Of a stretch of 10,648 bases of DNA, positions 7,332-10,648 are shown piece by piece. Every line of letters starts with the position of its first letter. Position 1 is the first letter of the stretch. The position numbers and the translations under genes are program-made. Under the pieces are notes generated by a model. The model was not told the origin of the DNA and searched no databases. It was given only the letters and a program-made list of their open reading frames with translations. Origin of the DNA: Eubacteriales bacterium. GTDB lineage: Bacteria > Bacillota_A > Clostridia > Christensenellales > Aristaeellaceae. The stretch is taken from positions 1 through 10,648 of the forward strand of contig JARKQO010000128.1 of assembly GCA_029974855.1 (NCBI GenBank). The letters are read 5' to 3'.

Positions 7332-7469
7332 TTACCCCTTGGCCGCCGGGCTGAAATACCGCCGGATCACCGCCGAGGCCAGCTTGATGAGGCCGTAGAT
7401 GGATGCCAGCAGCGTAAACACCAGCGCCATCACAAATAGGGCAACCTTGACGCCTTCTCCAATGCCCAT
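7332..7469 (-). CDS. OadG-like small membrane subunit (45 aa)
   Basis: This short gene is easily missed. ATG at 7469 to TAA at 7332 encodes 45 residues: a short N-terminus (MGIGEGVKVA), one hydrophobic helix (residues 11-33, including ALFVMALVFTLLASIYGLI) and a basic, Pro-containing tail (IRRYFSPAAKG). GGAGGAG lies just upstream of the ATG. In sodium-translocating decarboxylases the gamma subunit is a small one-helix protein that holds alpha and beta together; a reduced OadG-related form is known in Clostridia. Its position 36 bp before gcdB and between two Na+ pump genes fits this. It lacks the long Pro/His-rich C-terminal zinc-binding tail of Klebsiella OadG, so contact with an alpha subunit may be different. 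The assignment rests on size, topology and location rather than on a strong motif. Confidence 0.75.
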   Translation of the reverse strand: MGIGEGVKVALFVMALVFTLLASIYGLIKLASAVIRRYFSPAAKG

Positions 7470-7497
7470 GGTTCTCCTCCCTCTCCCGGTATTAACT

Positions 7498-7528
7498 GCC
7501 CCGGCGCGCCACGGGGGCGGGCCGGGGC
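7498..7528 (-). other. Intercistronic GC-rich stem-loop between hppA and the OadG-like gene
   Basis: A perfect 8-bp inverted repeat (GCCCCGGC at 7498-7505 and GCCGGGGC at 7521-7528) with a 15-nt G+C-rich loop starts 8 nt after the hppA stop. No T-tract follows on the minus strand, so it is not a typical intrinsic terminator. It could act as a barrier against 3'-5' RNA decay and set different transcript levels for hppA and the downstream decarboxylase genes. Confidence 0.45.
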
Positions 7529-7536
7529 TTGGGTCC

Positions 7537-9729
7537 TTATTTCAGCAACAGGGAAATCAGATTGAACGCGTTCATCACCGGCAGCATGATCACGGAGATG
7601 GTGGCCATCATCTTGATCATGATATCCTGGTTGGGGCCTACTACATCCTTATAGCCGTCGCCCACAGTATCGCCGATGATGCTGGCGTTGTGGATCTCGT
7701 GGTAGCGTTCCTCTCCCAGTTCCTTTACCAGCTGGGGTTTCAAAGACTTGATATACTTCTTGGCGTTGTCCCAAGCGCCGCCGCTGTTGGCGGTGGAGGT
7801 GGCCATCACCACGCTGTCCAAAATGGTGCCCAGCAGGAAACCGCCCACAAACAAAGGCCCGAAGAGGAAACCGCCCACGATAGGGGCCAGCAAAGACACC
7901 AGCACCGGCTTTTTCATCTCCCCAATGGCGCTGCGGGTGCAGATATCAATGCAACGGTTGGAATCGGGTTTTTCCTCTCCGGTGAGGATGCGGGGATTCT
8001 CCCGGACCTGCCTGCGCACCTCATCCACCATCTGTTGGGCGTTGTGGCACACGGCGTTGAGCATCTGCCCGGAGAGCCAGTGCATCAGGCCCACGCCCAT
8101 GAAGGCTCCGCCTAGAGCCAGGTAGTTGAGGATGTCCAGCTGACCGCCGCTTTGGCCGCCGTTGGCGAAGGACATCATCATCGCCAGGGCCGCCAGCACG
8201 CCGGAGCCGATGGCAAAGCCCTTGCCGATGGCGGCGGTGGTATTGCCCTGGGAATCGAGGCTGTCGGTGATGTTACGCACTTCCTCATCCAATCGCGCCA
8301 TTTCCGCGATACCCCCGGCATTGTCGGAAATGGGGCCATAGGTATCCACGGTTACGGTAGCTACCACAAAGGATAGCATGCCCACCGCGGCAATGGCGGA
8401 GCCATACAGGCCGGAGAAAATGCTGGAGATGATGATCGCGCTGCCCAGCACCACACAGGCGGGCAGGCTGCTGCGCCAGCCGGTGCTGGTGCCGCCGATG
8501 ATCACAAGCGCCGGCCCTTCCTTGGCCAATTCCGCCACATTCTTAGTTTCTTTATACTGCTCGCTGGTGTAGCGCTCCGCCAGCATACCCAGGGCAATGC
8601 CCGCGCCTATACCGGTGATGGCGCTCAGCCAGGGGGAAATCCAGCCAAAGCGGAAATCCACCCCGGTATGTTCATGGCCGTGGAAGAACAGGTAGGTCAG
8701 CACCAGCGTAACCACCGCGATAATGGCGGCGGAGCTCCACAGGGAGATGTTCAGCTCCCGGCTGAGCTTGCTGCCGGGCTTGCGCATCAGCACGTAGGCG
8801 ATGCCCAAAATACAGGCCAGCAGGCCCACGCCCATAAAGGCCAAGGGGTATTGCATCATGCGGGTGATCAAATCCACGCTGATAGAGGTATTGGAGTTGA
8901 GGGCCGCGGTGTAGATGGCCGTGGGCAGCACCGAGGAGGCCACCACCGCGCCGATGGTGCTCTCCAGCAAGTCGGAACCATTGCCGTTCACATCCCCCAC
9001 GTTATCCCCCACGCAGTCCGCGATGACGGCGGGGTTGCGGGGGTCGTCCTCGGGCATGCCCAGCTCAGTCTTGCCTACCAAGTCCGCGCCCATATCCGCG
9101 CCCTTGGTATAGATACCGCCACCCAGGCGGTTAAATACCGCGATGGCGGAGCAGCCCAGGGAATAGCATGCCAGCACCTGGGGAAAGAGCACGAACTTGA
9201 GCCCAACCCAACTGGTGGTTTCCACCAGGTTTTCCGGGTTGGCGAACTGCAGCAGCATGCCCACGATGAGATATACCACCAGCAGGCCGAACATGGCAAA
9301 GCCGCCCACGGACAAGCCCATGACAGAGCCGCCCCGAAAGGCCACGCTCAGCGCCTTGCCCAAGGCCGAGGGATCCTTGCGCTCCACGCCCAGGCGGGCC
9401 TCGTTGGCCACCCGCTCGTTATAGATCACGGCTGCCTTCATACCTACCAACCCCGCAAAGGCGCTCATGGCAGAGCCCAACAGCAGCGCCACTCCGGCCC
9501 AGGGGGTGAAAAACACCCCAAAAAGGATCGCAATGCCCAGGATGATGGGAATCTCCATGGAAAATTCCCGCTTCAGAAAGGCATCCGCACCCTGGCGGAT
9601 GGACTTGGCAATATCCTGCATGACGGGCGTGCCATGCTCCATCTTGGTTCCCCTGTGAAAATTGTAGAACGCGAAGATCAGCGAAAAAATTGCGCCCAGT
9701 CCTACCAGGTACACCATGACCCAGACCAT
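7537..9729 (-). CDS. hppA: Membrane-bound ion-pumping pyrophosphatase, K+-dependent type
   Basis: The 730-aa, multi-helix integral membrane protein hydrolyses cytoplasmic pyrophosphate and pumps Na+ and/or H+. Hallmarks are GADLVGKTELGMPEDDPRNP (214-233), GDNVGD (241-246), DTYGPISDNAGGIAE (462-476), ANSGGAWDNAKKYI (647-660) and GDTVGDGYKD (686-695). GNTTAAIGKG (495-504) has Ala499 and Gly502, the pattern of K+-dependent enzymes (K+-independent ones have Lys at the first site). D253, E256 and K706 line up with the ion gate of the Thermotoga maritima Na+-pump (D243, E246, K707), which favours Na+ or dual Na+/H+ transport. Length is close to that enzyme (726 aa). Two places are off consensus: Cys239 in IADCVGDNVGD where Asn is usual, and VNGNGSDLLES (247-257) where VAGLGADLLES is expected. 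The ATG start at 9729 has GGGAG 10 nt upstream. It is the first gene of the operon. Confidence 0.97.
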   Translation of the reverse strand: MVWVMVYLVGLGAIFSLIFAFYNFHRGTKMEHGTPVMQDIAKSIRQGADAFLKREFSMEIPIILGIAILFGVFFTPWAGVALLLGSAMSAFAGLVGMKAAVIYNERVANEARLGVERKDPSALGKALSVAFRGGSVMGLSVGGFAMFGLLVVYLIVGMLLQFANPENLVETTSWVGLKFVLFPQVLACYSLGCSAIAVFNRLGGGIYTKGADMGADLVGKTELGMPEDDPRNPAVIADCVGDNVGDVNGNGSDLLESTIGAVVASSVLPTAIYTAALNSNTSISVDLITRMMQYPLAFMGVGLLACILGIAYVLMRKPGSKLSRELNISLWSSAAIIAVVTLVLTYLFFHGHEHTGVDFRFGWISPWLSAITGIGAGIALGMLAERYTSEQYKETKNVAELAKEGPALVIIGGTSTGWRSSLPACVVLGSAIIISSIFSGLYGSAIAAVGMLSFVVATVTVDTYGPISDNAGGIAEMARLDEEVRNITDSLDSQGNTTAAIGKGFAIGSGVLAALAMMMSFANGGQSGGQLDILNYLALGGAFMGVGLMHWLSGQMLNAVCHNAQQMVDEVRRQVRENPRILTGEEKPDSNRCIDICTRSAIGEMKKPVLVSLLAPIVGGFLFGPLFVGGFLLGTILDSVVMATSTANSGGAWDNAKKYIKSLKPQLVKELGEERYHEIHNASIIGDTVGDGYKDVVGPNQDIMIKMMATISVIMLPVMNAFNLISLLLK

Positions 9730-9785
9730 AAGCCGACATCTCCCTTATCGTGATTTGTATGGCAAATTTCTTGCAATTCGCACCC

Positions 9786-9797
9786 ATTATAATTATA
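9786..9797 (-). promoter_or_regulatory. Probable hppA promoter: two abutting TATAAT boxes
   Basis: The minus strand reads TATAAT twice head-to-tail (9792-9797 and 9786-9791) in an AT-rich island about 60-70 bp upstream of the hppA ATG. This contrasts strongly with the GC-rich surroundings. No good -35 is present at 17 bp from either box; the best candidates are TTGAGG at a short 14 bp from the downstream box and TGGATT at 17 bp from the upstream box. A leader of about 50 nt would result. Confidence 0.6.
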
Positions 9798-9903
9798 ACA
9801 GCGAACCTCAAAAAAATCCACCCTTATTCTCTGAAAAAACACAAAATTCATGGCTGACGGGCTGAAATATGCGGCACATTGGGTGAATCTCCCGAATCAC
9901 ATG

Positions 9904-9943
9904 AAAAAGCGGCCTGTTCCATCGGGCCCAGGGAAAGGGCCGC
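9904..9943 (-). terminator. Second downstream terminator candidate after the SpoIID-like gene
   Basis: On the minus strand GCGGCC (9938-9943) pairs perfectly with GGCCGC (9909-9914). TTCC and GGAA pair further inside the loop, and TTTTT (9904-9908) follows. The bulged stem is weaker than the one at 9962-9992 but has a proper T-tract, so it may be a back-up terminator that keeps read-through from reaching hppA. Confidence 0.55.
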
Positions 9944-9961
9944 GCCCCTTTCTGTGGCCGA

Positions 9962-9992
9962 CAAAAAGCCCATGCGCCTCTCCCGCATGGGC
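9962..9992 (-). terminator. Rho-independent terminator after the SpoIID-like gene
   Basis: On the minus strand GCCCATGCG (9984-9992) and CGCATGGGC (9968-9976) form a perfect 9-bp stem with a 7-nt loop, followed by TTTTT (9963-9967). It lies 54 nt after the stop codon at 10047. A further inverted repeat (CCGCCG 10003-10008, CGGCGG 10025-10030) stands between the stop and this terminator. The 317-bp gap 9730-10046 holds no convincing gene: only these hairpins, the second terminator and the hppA promoter zone. Confidence 0.85.
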
Positions 9993-10046
9993 CTTGCCAC
10001 CGCCGCCGCTATACCGCGTTTTACCGGCGGCCTGTACGAAAGCACC

Positions 10047-10648
10047 CTATTCCTTTTGCAAGAACTTCTCCATCACATAGCCTTCGATCACGTCGGTTTT
10101 CACCTTCACCCAGCCCTCCTCGGGGCAGCGCTCTATCACCAGCAGCCGCTGGTGCTTAAAAAGGCGCATCAGCACGTCCCCGCTGAGGTCCGGGGCGGTC
10201 CGCAAATTCAAGGTGGAGCTGTCCTCAATGCCCGTTACCAAAGCATACCAAGCCCCGTCCGTGGCCTCCTGGGTCACAGGCATCAAGGTGGGGCGAGGGG
10301 TGGGGGTGGGCCTGGGGCCGGGGGTCGCCAGCCGGTCCAGATCCAGGGCGGCCAAGGCCCGGTCCCGGCCGGGATACTGCTTCACGTCCATGCCGGGGTA
10401 GTAAAAGGCAAGAATTTCCATGAAATTCTTCCGGTACAGGAAGGCCATCCATTCCGCGCCCCGCTGGCTCATGCCCACCCCATGGCCGTAGCGCCGGGAT
10501 TGCACCACAAAGCGGTCGCCCTTTTCCACCACGGTGAGCAGCTCGTTGTTGGCCCCGGGGTTCAACTCCAGGGCCAGCAGGTCCTTGGCGTCGGGAAACA
10601 CCGGCAAGGTCAGGGTCACAGCCTCCTGGACAGGCTCAAAGGGCCCGT
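10047..10648 (-). CDS. SpoIID/LytB-domain protein with C-terminal SH3-like domain (5' end outside window)
   Basis: The frame is open to the right edge, so the start is missing; 199 residues are visible. RRYGHGVGMSQRGAEWMA, with its GHGVGMSQ core, is the signature of the SpoIID/LytB family. SpoIID is a lytic transglycosylase that cuts denuded peptidoglycan during engulfment in sporulation; LytB-type relatives modify amidase activity. The following segment, FMEILAFYYPGMDVKQY, matches the family's usual end (helix plus YYPG turn). A Pro-Thr linker (PTPTPRPT) then leads to an SH3-like module in the last 65 residues (LNLRTAPDLSGDVL, EGWVKVKTDVIEGYV), probably for wall binding. The catalytic part lies mostly outside the window. 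The SH3 extension is absent in Bacillus SpoIID, so this may be a vegetative wall enzyme rather than the sporulation protein. A GTG at 10619 is in frame but falls within the conserved domain region and is not the true start. Confidence 0.9.
   Translation of the reverse strand, partial: GPFEPVQEAVTLTLPVFPDAKDLLALELNPGANNELLTVVEKGDRFVVQSRRYGHGVGMSQRGAEWMAFLYRKNFMEILAFYYPGMDVKQYPGRDRALAALDLDRLATPGPRPTPTPRPTLMPVTQEATDGAWYALVTGIEDSSTLNLRTAPDLSGDVLMRLFKHQRLLVIERCPEEGWVKVKTDVIEGYVMEKFLQKE

Noticed and set aside
6165..7439. 424-codon open frame on the + strand
   Set aside because: It lies opposite gcdB and the OadG-like gene. The product is extremely Gln/His/Gly-rich, which is typical of the reverse complement of membrane-protein genes.
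8668..9753. 361-codon open frame on the + strand
   Set aside because: It is antisense to the strongly conserved hppA, and its His/Gly/Gln-rich product resembles nothing.
9848..10045. 65-codon open frame on the minus strand in the intergenic region
   Set aside because: It runs through two terminator hairpins and has no ribosome site or recognisable composition, so it is not a gene.
10617..10619. GTG as the start of the SpoIID-like protein
   Set aside because: The frame continues open to the window edge, and the visible part is only the end of the SpoIID domain, so the true start must be further upstream.

Overview
The window reads as a GC-rich chromosomal segment from an anaerobic member of the class Clostridia (Firmicutes/Bacillota), probably a gut or similar anaerobe. 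The basis is the protein content: a SpoIID/LytB-type protein, a membrane pyrophosphatase, a sodium-translocating decarboxylase beta subunit with a tiny OadG-like partner, WG-repeat and DUF6056-type proteins, and secreted proteins with Pro-Thr linkers and SH3-like domains. The taxonomic placement is inference; there is no rRNA gene or other marker. All eight genes I can support lie on the minus strand, so the window is described here in transcription order, from the right edge to the left.

Right edge (10047-10648): the C-terminal part of a SpoIID/LytB-domain protein carrying a C-terminal SH3-like domain; its start lies outside the window. It is followed by a 317-bp intergenic region holding consecutive hairpins, two of which look like Rho-independent terminators. 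The same region has an AT-rich promoter zone with two abutting perfect TATAAT boxes, which opens the next operon.

Central operon (9729-6162): hppA (K+-dependent-type membrane pyrophosphatase, 730 aa), a 45-aa OadG-like small membrane subunit that is easily missed, and gcdB/oadB (sodium-translocating decarboxylase beta subunit, 377 aa). The operon ends at a strong hairpin-plus-T-tract terminator (6112-6143). All three genes fit sodium energetics: one pump would use pyrophosphate hydrolysis, and the other would use decarboxylation of a biotin-linked carboxylate. No alpha (carboxyltransferase) or biotin-carrier gene is visible.

Left operon (6001-1): a recognisable promoter (TTGACG, 17 bp, TAGAGT) with a GGAGG ribosome site leads into a GTG-started single-pass membrane protein with a disordered cytoplasmic N-terminus and a WG-repeat-like external domain. 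It is followed by a secreted multi-domain protein (DUF3298/RsiV-like region, Pro-Thr linker, SH3-like repeats), a CbbX/SpoVK-type AAA+ ATPase, and a DUF6056-type polytopic membrane protein that runs off the left edge. Three gaps separate these genes: 126, 51 and 49 bp. The first holds a G+C-rich run of three hairpins that looks like a dispersed intergenic repeat. The AAA+ protein lacks the Walker A lysine, with GNPGTGTP where GNPGTGKT is expected, although its other nucleotide motifs are intact.

The most unusual points are the altered Walker A motif, the combined pyrophosphate/decarboxylation sodium-pump operon, the non-consensus residues in the pyrophosphatase catalytic/ion-gate segment, and the WG/SH3/AAA+/DUF6056 envelope operon, whose joint function I cannot name.
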